NCBI RefSeq assembly: GCF_017355885.1
Contig: NZ_JAFEUU010000001.1
Span: 496,001-560,000, forward strand
From: Sabulicella rubraurantiaca
GTDB taxonomy: Bacteria > Pseudomonadota > Alphaproteobacteria > Acetobacterales > Acetobacteraceae
Direction: 5' to 3'
Length of the DNA: 64,000 nucleotides
Positions 1-8,559 of the stretch are shown in pieces. Both the position numbers and the translations under genes were made by a program. The notes under the pieces are model-generated. The model did no database searches and was not told the DNA's origin. It was given only the letters and a program-made list of their open reading frames with translations. Every line of letters starts with the position of its first letter. The first letter of the stretch is position 1.

Positions 1-1
1 C

Positions 2-502
2 TGGATCCCCAATCTGCACGGCAAGCTGGATATGATCCCCGGCAAGGCCAACGTGCTTCGCCTGCGCGCCGACCGCGTGGGCGAGCTGCGCGGACAATGC
101 ACCGAGTTCTGCGGCGAGCAGCATACGCTGATGGCCTTCCCCGTCGTCGTGCACGAGCCGCCTGAGTTCGAGGCATGGCTCGAGCGGCAAATCGCCCCCA
201 TCCCTGCCCCCGCCACACCGGAACTGGAAGCCGGGATGCGCGTCTTCGGTGCGGCCGGATGCGGCGCCTGTCATGCGGTGCGGGGGACCGAATGGCGGGC
301 GCGCATCGCGCCCGACCTGTCGCGCCTTGGCTCGCGTCTCACCCTTGCCGGCGGGGCGCTGCCCAATAACCTCGGCAACCTTGCGGGATGGATTGCCGCC
401 CCGCAGGACATCAAGCCGGGGAACCACATGCCCGCCTTTGCGCGCTCGCTCTCGGGCGAGGAGATCCTCGCCCTTTCCACCTGGCTGGACTCGCTGCGGT
501 GA
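2..502 (+). CDS. ctaC: Cytochrome c oxidase subunit II with C-terminal cytochrome c domain (3' part)
   Basis: The gene runs in from the left edge, so only its last 166 codons are present. It opens inside the cupredoxin domain (WIPNLHGK), followed by the CuA-binding motif CTEFCGEQH, coded around 98-124. A linker rich in Pro leads to a cytochrome c domain with the haem-binding CGACH at about 260-274 and a likely distal Met in HMPAF. This architecture is that of caa3-type oxidases: subunit II takes electrons from cytochrome c through its own haem and passes them through CuA to subunit I on the periplasmic face. The stop codon overlaps the GTG start of the subunit I-III gene, so the two are translationally coupled. 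Confidence 0.95.
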   Translation, partial: WIPNLHGKLDMIPGKANVLRLRADRVGELRGQCTEFCGEQHTLMAFPVVVHEPPEFEAWLERQIAPIPAPATPELEAGMRVFGAAGCGACHAVRGTEWRARIAPDLSRLGSRLTLAGGALPNNLGNLAGWIAAPQDIKPGNHMPAFARSLSGEEILALSTWLDSLR

Positions 503-3000
503 CGACGCCGAACCCCCTGCCCCGACCGCCAGAGGAGCTCGAACGTCTCAAGGCCGCGTGGGAGCGGCCGCGCGGCTGGCGCGCCTTCACCGACATCAAC
601 AACAACATCATCGGCCCGCTCTTCATCGCGACGGCGCTGCTCTTTCTCACCCTCGCCGGGCTGCTGGGCGTCATCATTCGGCTGCAGCTCGCCTGGCCGG
701 GCCTCGAGATCGTCAGCGCAGCCGCGTACAATCAGATCTTCACCATGCACGGCACGGTGATGATGTTCCTTTTCGCCGTGCCGGCGGTCGAGGCGGTCGG
801 CATCACGCTGCTTCCGTCCATGCTCGGCTCGCGGGAGATGCCAACGCCGCGCCTTGGCGCCTATGCCTATTGGATCTACCTGATCGGCGGCTTGTCCTTC
901 TACGCCTCGCTCTTCTTCGACGCGGCACCCGATGGCGGCTGGTTCATGTATCCGCCGCTGACGAGCAAGGAGAACTCGCCCGGCATCAACACCGACATGT
1001 ACCTGCTGGGCATCGGCTTCATCGAGATTTCCGCCATCGCGGGCGCGATCGAGTTGATCGTCGGCATCCTCCGCTGCCGCACGCCGGGCATGACGCTTGG
1101 CCGGATGCCGATCTTCGCCTGGGCGATGCTGGTTTTCGCCGGGATGGTCATCATTGCTTTCCCGGCGGTCATCATCGCTTCGACGCTGCTGGAGCTGGAG
1201 CGCGCCTTCGACTGGCCCTTCTTCCTGCCTGAGCGTGGCGGCGACCCGCTCCTGTGGCAACACCTGTTCTGGTTCTTCGGCCATCCGGAAGTCTACGTCA
1301 TCTTCCTGCCCGCCGCCGGAATGGTGTCCATGATCGTGCCGGCGATGGCGCGCACGCCGCTGCTGGCGCATTCGCTGGTGTTGCTGGCGCTGGTGGCGAC
1401 CGCCTTCCTGTCCTTCGGCCTGTGGGTCCACCACATGTACACGGTCGGCATCCCGGCGATGAGCCTCGCCTTCTTCGCCGCCGCCGGCTTCGCCGTCTCC
1501 ATCCCGTCGGGGCTCCAGGTCTTTGCCTGGATCGGAACGCTCGCCTCTGGAGAGAAGGCGCGGCTGAACGCGGCGGGGCTCTTCGTGCTGGGGTTCCTGT
1601 TCATCTTCACGCTGGGCGGGCTGACAGGCGTCATGGTTTCGGTCACGCCCTTCGACTGGCAGGCGCACGACACCTACTTCATCGTGGCACACCTGCATTA
1701 CGTGCTGATCGGCGGCATGGTGTTCCCGCTTCTCGCGGCGCTCTACCACTGGGCGCCTTCGGTCGGGACGCCGCTTTCGGAACGCCTGGGTAAGTGGGCC
1801 TTCTGGCTGCTCTTCCTCGGCACCAACCTCACCTTCTTCCCCATGCACATCTCGGGATTCCTGGGGATGCCGCGGCGCATCTACACCTACCCTGCGGGGC
1901 TGGGGCTGGAGATCTGGAACCTGCTTTCCACCCTTGGCGCGCTCACCGTGCTCGTGGGAGGCATCATCCTGATCTACGACATCGCCCGGAACTTCCGGCT
2001 CAGCCAGAGCGGCAACGAGAATCTGTGGGATGCCGGAACGCTCGAGTGGATGGAGAACGGCAATTACGGTCCACGCAGCCAGCCTCATGTCGCTTCGCGC
2101 TATCCGCTCTGGCAGCAGCCGGGCCTGCAGGAAGAGGCCGAGGCCGGTGGGCATTTCCTGCCGATGAGTCTCACCGGCCAGCGGGAAACATTGGTCGTCA
2201 CCGCGTCCTCCGCCGTCCCGCAGTATGTCGCCGTGCTGCCGGGCCCAGGCTACGCCCATATCGTCGCGGCGGTCGGCACAGCGGGGATGTTCCTGTGCCT
2301 CGCGGTGGAGGCGCTGGTGCCGGCGGCAGGCTTCGCAGCCATCGGGCTTGGCGGCTTCCTGCACTGGCTTTGGACCAGCACGGATCTTGGCCCGCTGGAA
2401 CCACGCGAGGGAGATATCGGCGGCGGTATCGTCCTGCCCACCTATGCGACCGGACCGGTCACGGTTTCCTGGTGGGCCGTATCGACCCTGCTGGTGGTCG
2501 CCGGCTCGGCCTGGGCCTGCCTGGCCGGGAGCTACCTGTTCCTGTGGCTGGTGAATGGCGACGCGCGCTGGGCCGAGCGGGGGCCGGAGCTCGGCTGGGG
2601 CGTCGCGGCGCTGCTGTCCTATGCCGCCGCGGCCGCTGCGATCCTCTGGGCCCGTCGCAAGCTGACCGTGGGTGGTCGCCTGCCCTCCCTGCTGGTCATC
2701 CCTGCGATCGTGCTGCTCGCTGCCGGCGTGACGGGCGAGGCGCTGGCGCTCTGGGAGGCGGGGTTGCGCCCGCGTGAGCACGTCCATTCCTCCACCTCAT
2801 TCTCCCTTGTCGCGTTCCAGGGGGTGCATGTCGCGGTCTCGGCCCTGATGCTTGGCTACACGGTGGCGCGTGCCTGGGCCGGCATGCTGAACGGCGAACG
2901 GCGCCTCGTCTTCGACAATTCGATGCTGTTCTCCCTCTACACCTGCGCCCAGGGGGCGGCGGGGGTCGTGCTGCTGCACGGCTTCCCGAGGCTGCTGTGA
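499..3000 (+). CDS. ctaD: Cytochrome c oxidase subunits I and III, fused
   Basis: A GTG start at 499 overlaps the subunit II stop (GTGA) and gives 833 residues; no ATG fits the family N-terminus better. The first ~560 residues are haem-copper oxidase subunit I: low-spin haem His in TMHGTV, the GHPEVY His-Tyr pair, the HH CuB ligands in WVHHMYTVG, and haem a3/CuB ligands in IVAHLHYV. From about residue 590 the chain continues into a subunit III-like helical bundle (WWAVSTLLVVAGS onward, FQGVHVAVSALMLGY). Fusion of I and III is known in caa3 oxidases. The product reduces oxygen to water at the inner membrane and pumps protons. It ends in a GTGA overlap with the next small gene. Confidence 0.95.
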   Translation: MTTPNPLPRPPEELERLKAAWERPRGWRAFTDINNNIIGPLFIATALLFLTLAGLLGVIIRLQLAWPGLEIVSAAAYNQIFTMHGTVMMFLFAVPAVEAVGITLLPSMLGSREMPTPRLGAYAYWIYLIGGLSFYASLFFDAAPDGGWFMYPPLTSKENSPGINTDMYLLGIGFIEISAIAGAIELIVGILRCRTPGMTLGRMPIFAWAMLVFAGMVIIAFPAVIIASTLLELERAFDWPFFLPERGGDPLLWQHLFWFFGHPEVYVIFLPAAGMVSMIVPAMARTPLLAHSLVLLALVATAFLSFGLWVHHMYTVGIPAMSLAFFAAAGFAVSIPSGLQVFAWIGTLASGEKARLNAAGLFVLGFLFIFTLGGLTGVMVSVTPFDWQAHDTYFIVAHLHYVLIGGMVFPLLAALYHWAPSVGTPLSERLGKWAFWLLFLGTNLTFFPMHISGFLGMPRRIYTYPAGLGLEIWNLLSTLGALTVLVGGIILIYDIARNFRLSQSGNENLWDAGTLEWMENGNYGPRSQPHVASRYPLWQQPGLQEEAEAGGHFLPMSLTGQRETLVVTASSAVPQYVAVLPGPGYAHIVAAVGTAGMFLCLAVEALVPAAGFAAIGLGGFLHWLWTSTDLGPLEPREGDIGGGIVLPTYATGPVTVSWWAVSTLLVVAGSAWACLAGSYLFLWLVNGDARWAERGPELGWGVAALLSYAAAAAAILWARRKLTVGGRLPSLLVIPAIVLLAAGVTGEALALWEAGLRPREHVHSSTSFSLVAFQGVHVAVSALMLGYTVARAWAGMLNGERRLVFDNSMLFSLYTCAQGAAGVVLLHGFPRLL

Positions 3001-3350
3001 TCGGCGGCGCAGCCAAGGCGCTGCGCCCGGCACTGCCCCTTTTGCTGTGGGGGGCGCATTTCGGCGTGATCTATGCCACCCACGCTTTCGCCTGCGAACG
3101 GAGCTTCGACGAAGCCCGCGTGATGGGCGTGCCGTTCGTCCAGGCCCTGGTCGGAGGGGCGACGGTGCTGGCGCTTCTCGGTCTCGCCCTGCTGGCCTGG
3201 GCACCCCTGGCCCGGATGGGCTTGCCGGAGGCCGATGGCGGGGAGGAGGAGCCGCGCTTCCGCCTCTGGTTCCTCTTCGCGGCCTGCTGCGCCTCGGCCC
3301 TCGCCATCCTGTTCCAGGCCACGCCCGCCTTCGTCCTGCCGGCCTGCTGA
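2997..3350 (+). CDS. Small three-helix membrane protein of the oxidase operon
   Basis: 117 residues from a GTG that overlaps the stop of the oxidase gene. Three hydrophobic stretches are visible (about residues 7-30, 48-70 and 87-112) separated by a charged loop containing GGEEEPR. I do not recognise a named family. The tight coupling to subunit I-III suggests an accessory subunit or assembly partner of the caa3 oxidase. Function is inferred from position only. Confidence 0.7.
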   Translation: MIGGAAKALRPALPLLLWGAHFGVIYATHAFACERSFDEARVMGVPFVQALVGGATVLALLGLALLAWAPLARMGLPEADGGEEEPRFRLWFLFAACCASALAILFQATPAFVLPAC

Positions 3351-3395
3351 GGCGCCCCCTGGAAATCCGGCGCCCCAGGCCATAGACGGAGCCGC

Positions 3396-4994
3396 ATGAA
3401 CGCCCCCGCCACCCCCGTCGCCGCCGAGGCCGCCCGGCGCCGCACCTTCGCGATCATCGCCCACCCCGACGCCGGCAAGACCACCCTTACCGAAAAGCTC
3501 CTGCTGAAGGGCGGCGCCATCCAGTTGGCCGGGCAGGTCCGTGCCAAGGGCGAGGGCCGCCGCACCCGCTCCGACTGGATGAAGATCGAGCAGGAGCGCG
3601 GCATCTCTGTCGCGACCTCGGTCATGACCTTCGAGCGGGACGGGCTGGTCTTCAACCTCCTCGACACGCCGGGCCACGAGGACTTCTCCGAGGATACCTA
3701 CCGCACCCTCTCCGCCGTGGACGCGGCCGTGATGGTGCTGGACGCTGCCAAGGGTATCGAGAGCCAGACCCGCAAGCTCTTCGAAGTGTGCCGGCTGCGC
3801 GACATTCCCATCGTGACCTTCATCAACAAGATGGATCGCGAGGGACGCGATCCGCTCGACCTGCTAGACGAGATCGAGAAGACCCTCGCCCTCGACGTCA
3901 CCCCGGCCGCCTGGCCAATTGGCGCCGGACGCGACTTCCGCGGCGTAATGGATTTGCGCGAACCCTCCCTGCGCCTGCTGCGCGAGGGCGGTGACATCCA
4001 CCTGCCGATTGCCGGCTTGGACGACCCGGCGTTGGAACGGGAAGTTCCGCAGCACGCCGCCACGCTTCGCGAGCAGGTGGAACTCGTGCAGGGCGGCTTT
4101 CCGGAATTCGACGCGGAGGCCTTCCTGCATGGCACGCTGACGCCGGTCTTCTTCGGCTCCGCGCTGCGCGACTTCGGGGTGGGGCATCTGCTGGACGGGC
4201 TGGCCGGGATGGCGCCCCCTCCCGGCCGCCGCGCCGCCGACGCCCGAACGGTGGAGCCCGGCGAGCCGAAGCTCACCGGCTTCGTTTTCAAGGTCCAGGC
4301 CAACATGGACCCGCAGCACCGCGACCGCGTTGCCTTCCTCCGGATCTGCTCCGGCCGACTGGAGAAGGGCATGCGCCTCGCCCAGGTGCGCACCGGCAAG
4401 CAGGTGCCGGTCAATGCGCCGCTCTTCTTCTTTGCGAAGGACCGGCAGGTGGCGGAGGAAGCGTGGCCCGGCGACGTGGTGGGCATCGCCAACCACGGCA
4501 CGCTGCGGATCGGCGACACGCTGACCGAGGGCGAGCCCATCAACTTCCGTGGTGTCCCCTCCTTCGCACCCGAGCATCTGCGCCGGCCGAGGCTGGAGGA
4601 CCCCATGCTGGCCAAGAAGCTCAAGAAGGCGCTGGAGGAACTGGCCGACGAGGGCGTGGTGCAGCTTTTCCGCCCGCTGGACGGCTCCCCGCCGATCGTC
4701 GGCGTGGTCGGGCTGCTGCAGGTGGACGTGCTCGGCAGCCGAGTGAAAGCCGAGTACGGCGTGCCCGTCGGCTTCGAGAACGTGCAGTGGGAGATGCTGC
4801 GCTGGGTGACCGGCGAGGACCGCGCCGCGATCGAGCGTTTCACACGCGTCCATCGGGCCGATTGCGCCGAGGACCATGACGGCGAACTCGTGGCGCTCTT
4901 CACCTCTGACTGGCGCCGCCGCCGCGCCGAGGACGAATGGCCCATGCTGCGCTTCCACGCCGTGCGTGAGCAGCACGCGCTGGAAGGCAATTGA
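3396..4994 (+). CDS. prfC: Peptide chain release factor 3
   Basis: 532 residues, close to the usual ~529. The translational GTPase domain has G1 AHPDAGKTT near residue 22, G3 DTPGHEDF and G4 NKMD. RF3-specific sequence is seen in VRAKGEGRRTRSDWMKIEQ and ERGISVATSV. The C-terminal part (from about residue 390) matches the RF3 domain III region. RF3 is a cytoplasmic GTPase that removes RF1/RF2 from the ribosome after peptide release. It is separated from the oxidase operon by 45 bases and is coupled to the asparaginase gene downstream, a pairing with no obvious functional link. Confidence 0.95.
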   Translation: MNAPATPVAAEAARRRTFAIIAHPDAGKTTLTEKLLLKGGAIQLAGQVRAKGEGRRTRSDWMKIEQERGISVATSVMTFERDGLVFNLLDTPGHEDFSEDTYRTLSAVDAAVMVLDAAKGIESQTRKLFEVCRLRDIPIVTFINKMDREGRDPLDLLDEIEKTLALDVTPAAWPIGAGRDFRGVMDLREPSLRLLREGGDIHLPIAGLDDPALEREVPQHAATLREQVELVQGGFPEFDAEAFLHGTLTPVFFGSALRDFGVGHLLDGLAGMAPPPGRRAADARTVEPGEPKLTGFVFKVQANMDPQHRDRVAFLRICSGRLEKGMRLAQVRTGKQVPVNAPLFFFAKDRQVAEEAWPGDVVGIANHGTLRIGDTLTEGEPINFRGVPSFAPEHLRRPRLEDPMLAKKLKKALEELADEGVVQLFRPLDGSPPIVGVVGLLQVDVLGSRVKAEYGVPVGFENVQWEMLRWVTGEDRAAIERFTRVHRADCAEDHDGELVALFTSDWRRRRAEDEWPMLRFHAVREQHALEGN

Positions 4995-4996
4995 GG

Positions 4997-5962
4997 ATGG
5001 CGCGGCCGCGCCTCCTCGTCCTGTCGCTGGGTGGGACGATCACCATGATGCCGGGCGCCGGCCCGGGCCTGAACCCGACCCTGGGTGCGGCGGAACTCGT
5101 CGCCGCTGTGCCGGGGCTAGGCGAGGTGGCGGAGATCATCGCCGAGTCCCCGGCGCGGGTGGCGAGCCCTTCTCTGGAGCCTTCCACCCTGCTCGCCGTG
5201 GCGCGGCGCATCGCAGCGGAGGATTGCGACGGTGCTGTCGTCATCCAGGGCACGGACACGATCGAGGAAAGCGCCTTCCTGCTGGACCTGCTGGTCCCTG
5301 GTGACCGACCGGTGGTCGTGACCGGCGCGATGCGTGGCGCGGCGGCGCCGGGCGCCGATGGTCCCGCGAATCTGTTGGCCGCGGCTGTCGTCGCGGCTTC
5401 GCCCGAGGCGCGCGGCCTCGGCACGCTTGCCGTGCTAAACGACCAGATCCACGCGGCGCGCTTCGTCCGCAAGGGTCACAGCGCCCTGCCTTCCGCGTTC
5501 GAATCCCCCCTTTCGGGGCCACTGGGCTTCGTCGCGGAAGGACAAGCACGAATCCTTTCCCGGGTGTCTCGCCATCCGACAGTGACCATTCCGGACGGCG
5601 AATGGCCGCAGGTCGCGATCCTCGGCTGGGGCATGGGCGAGGAGGGGCGGCTTCTCCCTGCACTGCAAGACCTGGGCTACCGGGGCGCGGTGGTGGACGG
5701 GATGGGGGCCGGGCACGTCCCGGCCCCAGCCGCCGCGAAGCTCGGAACACTGGCCAGCGAGATGCCCGTGGCGCTCTGCTCGCGCTGCTTCGCGGGTCCG
5801 GTCTTCACCGGCACCTATGGCTATGCGGGAGCGGAGATGGATCTCCTGGCGCGCGGCCTGATCTCTGCGGGGACGCTCCCAGCCGCGAAGGCCCGGCTTT
5901 TGCTGGCCCTCGCCCTCGCGTCAGGATTGGACCCGGCCGCCTGCTTCGCCGAATACGGCTGA
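4997..5962 (+). CDS. L-asparaginase family protein
   Basis: The ATG at 4997 is preferred; a TTG two codons earlier overlaps the prfC stop and could also serve. About 321 residues in the two-domain asparaginase/glutaminase fold: N-terminal nucleophile loop LSLGGTIT, second catalytic Thr in QGTDTIEE (most relatives have His where Gln stands here), the PVVVTGAMR strand and the Lys of RFVRKGHS. No signal peptide is visible, so a cytoplasmic (type I-like) enzyme hydrolysing asparagine to aspartate and ammonia is likely. The C-terminal domain (GAVVDGMGAGHVP, FTGTYGYAG) is complete. A GC hairpin follows the stop. Confidence 0.85.
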   Translation: MARPRLLVLSLGGTITMMPGAGPGLNPTLGAAELVAAVPGLGEVAEIIAESPARVASPSLEPSTLLAVARRIAAEDCDGAVVIQGTDTIEESAFLLDLLVPGDRPVVVTGAMRGAAAPGADGPANLLAAAVVAASPEARGLGTLAVLNDQIHAARFVRKGHSALPSAFESPLSGPLGFVAEGQARILSRVSRHPTVTIPDGEWPQVAILGWGMGEEGRLLPALQDLGYRGAVVDGMGAGHVPAPAAAKLGTLASEMPVALCSRCFAGPVFTGTYGYAGAEMDLLARGLISAGTLPAAKARLLLALALASGLDPAACFAEYG

Positions 5963-5968
5963 CCCCCG

Positions 5969-5983
5969 CGGCCGGCCCGGCCG
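5969..5983. terminator. GC-rich hairpin between convergent genes
   Basis: CGGCCGG and CCGGCCG are perfect inverted arms around a single base (in practice a 5-bp stem with a 5-base loop). The repeat fills the 21-base gap between the asparaginase stop and the response regulator stop, so it could act on both strands. No T-run follows, so intrinsic termination is only probable. Confidence 0.4.
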
Positions 5984-6361
5984 TCAGGGAACGGGGGCGA
6001 GCAACGCCGCCAGCGCGGCAAGAAGCTGCGGCGCGGTGTAGGGCTTCGACAGGACGGGCCTTGCGCGGTGCTGGTCGGGGATGTCGCCGGGATGCAGTCC
6101 GGTTGCCAGCACGAAGGGAATGCCGTGCGCGGCGAGCAGGTCCGCGACGTTGTAGCCGCTCTCCCCGTTCCGCAGACGCACGTCCACGAGCGCGGCCTCC
6201 GGCGCCTCATCCTCGATCGCGCTGCGTGCCGCCGAAACCGTCGCGGCGGGACCGAGCGGGATCGCCCCCGCATCGCCCAGCGTCATCTCTGCAAACATCG
6301 CGATGAGGGGTTCGTCCTCCACCAGGAGGATGCGCCGGCCGCTCAGTGGCTGTTCAGTCAT
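5984..6361 (-). CDS. Single-domain response regulator (receiver only)
   Basis: 125 residues from the ATG at 6361, chosen because GGGGAGGG lies just upstream on the minus strand; a longer reading from 6424 lacks such a site. The receiver fold is complete: acidic pair in LLVEDEP, phospho-acceptor Asp in LVDVRL, conserved Thr in VLATG and Lys-Pro in LSKPY. There is no output domain, so it probably works by protein contact or as a phosphate sink. No kinase is adjacent. Similar stand-alone receivers are common in alphaproteobacteria with HWE-type kinases encoded elsewhere; that link is inference. Confidence 0.85.
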   Translation of the reverse strand: MTEQPLSGRRILLVEDEPLIAMFAEMTLGDAGAIPLGPAATVSAARSAIEDEAPEAALVDVRLRNGESGYNVADLLAAHGIPFVLATGLHPGDIPDQHRARPVLSKPYTAPQLLAALAALLAPVP

Positions 6362-6535
6362 AAGGCCCTCCCCCTCTGGCGAGTCATGCAGCGTCCCGAT
6401 AGCGACCGGAGCCCGCGGATGCAATCATGCGCGCATCGTCCCTCATGCATAAGCTTCCGCTGGCGGTAAAGTTGCGTTTCTTCTAAACCCCTCGGACAGC
6501 GCAGCGTTCGCCTTCCAACACGGGAGAATGACGGG

Positions 6536-7447
6536 ATGTCGATGCCTCAATTGTCCGTCGCTGTCTTCGCCTACAACGAGGAAAACGGCATCGGTGCTTG
6601 CCTCGATGCGATTGGTGCCTGCGCGCAGGAAGCGCAGGTGACGGTTCATGTGCTCATCAACGGCTGCACCGATGGCACCGAGGCCTCGGTGCGCGCATAC
6701 AAGCCAAGCGGATTCGAGGTGGTTCCGGTGGTGATCCGGCGGGGCGACAAGTCCAACGCCTGGAATCATTACGTGCACGAGGTCGCGCCCCTGGAATCGG
6801 CGACGCATGTCTTCACAGACGGCGATTGCCGCATGGTGCCGGGCACGCTGCGCGGCTTCCTGTCCTCCTTCGGTCGTCACCCGGAAGCGATGGGCTGCGC
6901 GGCGCTGCCAGTTTCCGGGCGATCCCAGACCGAGTTCCGCGCGAAGCTGGCGCGCGGCCGCGAAATGGCCGGCAATCTCTATGCGCTGCGCAGCGAGGCG
7001 GTGCGCCGCTTCCGCGAGATAGGGGTACGCCTGCCCTTCGGCATGTTCGGCGAAGACGGCCTCGTCACCATGCTGGTGAAGCATGACCTGGATCCGCGCT
7101 CCCCGCGGCGTGAGGAGCGCATTGCGGTGAGCGAAGAGGGCGGCTTCGCCTTCGAGCCGCTTTCGCCCCTCTCACTGCGCGACCTCAAGACTTACCGTAA
7201 CCGGAAGATGCGCTACGCGGTGCGGCGACAGCAGGCCAACATGCTTTATCCGCTGTTGTTCGAGCATGGCGTTTCCGCCATGCCGGAGCACGTGGTGGAT
7301 CTCTACCGCGCCCGTCACGCGGCGATGGAGATGGGCTGGAATGGGCTTAGCACCTATTTCGACTGGAAGGCGCGGCGCCGGATCGAGCGTGACCTACGCG
7401 CAGATGACAGCGTGAAGCAGGCGGAGCGCGCCCACCTCTACAGCTGA
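6536..7447 (+). CDS. Glycosyltransferase family 2
   Basis: 303 residues. The GT-A nucleotide-binding start is clear: LSVAVFAYNEENGIGACL, then INGCTDGT and the DxD-like acidic motif FTDGDCRM. A later GEDG may be the catalytic acidic loop. There is no membrane segment, so it should transfer a sugar at the cytoplasmic face. It lies at the left edge of the polysaccharide locus, on the opposite strand to the neighbouring glycosyltransferase block. Upstream, 6362-6535 is a 174-base divergent spacer shared with the response regulator. The start follows GGGAG at about 6523. Confidence 0.85.
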   Translation: MSMPQLSVAVFAYNEENGIGACLDAIGACAQEAQVTVHVLINGCTDGTEASVRAYKPSGFEVVPVVIRRGDKSNAWNHYVHEVAPLESATHVFTDGDCRMVPGTLRGFLSSFGRHPEAMGCAALPVSGRSQTEFRAKLARGREMAGNLYALRSEAVRRFREIGVRLPFGMFGEDGLVTMLVKHDLDPRSPRREERIAVSEEGGFAFEPLSPLSLRDLKTYRNRKMRYAVRRQQANMLYPLLFEHGVSAMPEHVVDLYRARHAAMEMGWNGLSTYFDWKARRRIERDLRADDSVKQAERAHLYS

Positions 7448-7448
7448 G

Positions 7449-7468
7449 GCTGGCGTCACGCTGCCAGC
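7449..7468. terminator. Hairpin between convergent glycosyltransferase genes
   Basis: GCTGGC and GCCAGC are perfect 6-bp arms around an 8-base loop. The repeat spans the end of the plus-strand GT2 gene and the last codons of the minus-strand gene. It has no T-tract; a bidirectional terminator is the likeliest reading. Confidence 0.35.
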
Positions 7469-8559
7469 GCGGCGCGTGACATCAGCAGGCGCTCGATCAA
7501 CGCCTCGTGCGCGCTGAACATCCGCTCCTGATCCAGGTCGCGCTCCGCGACCACGCGGTTGGCTTGGCCCAGTTGGCGGCGAAGCGCCGCATCGCAAAGC
7601 AAGGGGCGCAGCGCTGCGGCCAGCGCCGCGTCGTCGCAAGGGGCGAGGAAACGCTCCTGCTCCGGCGGTAGCATCCGGCGCACGTCACCCACTGCAGTGG
7701 ACGCCACCGGCAGGCCGGAGGCCATGGCCTCCATCACGGAGAAGGGCATTTGCTCCGTGTCCGAAGAGAGGGCGAAGACATCCATCTCACGGTAGGCAGC
7801 GGCCGGGTCGGGCATGTGGCCGGCGAAACGCGTCCGTTCCGTCAGGCCAAACTCCGCAGCCAAGGCTTCGAGCCCTTTGCGCTCCTCACCCTCGCCCACG
7901 ATGAGCAGGTGGAAACCGAGTCCCTCCCGCGCCAGCTGGGCGCTGGCGCGCAGCAGGCGGCCGATATTCTTCTCCGCACGGAGCGCGGCGACCGTGCCGA
8001 TCACGGGGACGCCGTCACTCCCTGCCCCATCTGGTGCGAAACGCGCGAGGTCCAGCCCATTCGGGATCAGGTGCGTCCGCGATTCCGGCAGCCGCCACAG
8101 GCGGCGCGACGCTTCAAGCAGAGTGGCCGAGGGCAGCACCGTTTCCGCCCTGCGCAGCACGAGACGCCGGGTCCAGACGCGCCGCGCCTTCTGGCCGTGC
8201 GCCTCATCCGGGCCAAAGCCGTCTTCCATGTGGATATGCGGAATGCCCCCCGGAACTGCGTTCGCCATCGCCCATTCGATGCTGCCCCAGTTCGAGGTGA
8301 GCAGCAGGTCGGGACGCACGGAGCGGAGCAAGGCACGGATGCGCTGGAGGCGTTGTGGCAGCGAACCCTCGGCAGTGAAGGGAACCCGCTCCCAGGACAC
8401 GTCCGGCGCCAGGCGCTCGGCGCACTCCATACGGCCGTTCAGCGAGACGATGACGTGGCGCCAGCGCGGTCCCATGCGATTGGCCAGCATGGCGAAGCGC
8501 ACCTGCGCCCCACCCACCGCAAAGCCGGGAAAGACGTGAAGCAGCAGTGGCGCCTTCAC
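7456..8559 (-). CDS. Glycosyltransferase family 4 (GT-B)
   Basis: The GTG at 8559 overlaps the stop of the upstream gene (GTGA) and begins VKAPLLLHVFPGFAVGG, the usual start of a GT4 enzyme with its GG acceptor loop; the frame stays open far upstream only as a shadow of the neighbour. 367 residues. The donor-binding C-terminal domain shows GTVAALRAEKNI, IVGEGEER and the EX7E-type region in PFSVMEAMASGLPVAS. It is the last gene of the minus-strand block headed by the amidotransferase, and probably adds one sugar of the repeat unit in the cytoplasm. Confidence 0.88.
   Translation of the reverse strand: MKAPLLLHVFPGFAVGGAQVRFAMLANRMGPRWRHVIVSLNGRMECAERLAPDVSWERVPFTAEGSLPQRLQRIRALLRSVRPDLLLTSNWGSIEWAMANAVPGGIPHIHMEDGFGPDEAHGQKARRVWTRRLVLRRAETVLPSATLLEASRRLWRLPESRTHLIPNGLDLARFAPDGAGSDGVPVIGTVAALRAEKNIGRLLRASAQLAREGLGFHLLIVGEGEERKGLEALAAEFGLTERTRFAGHMPDPAAAYREMDVFALSSDTEQMPFSVMEAMASGLPVASTAVGDVRRMLPPEQERFLAPCDDAALAAALRPLLCDAALRRQLGQANRVVAERDLDQERMFSAHEALIERLLMSRAALAA

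Noticed and set aside
271..2787. Very long minus-strand open frame (838 codons) opposite the oxidase genes
   Set aside because: It is rich in Arg, Gln, His and Asp with no domain, and lies antisense to clearly conserved oxidase subunits. Long antisense frames are expected in GC-rich coding DNA.
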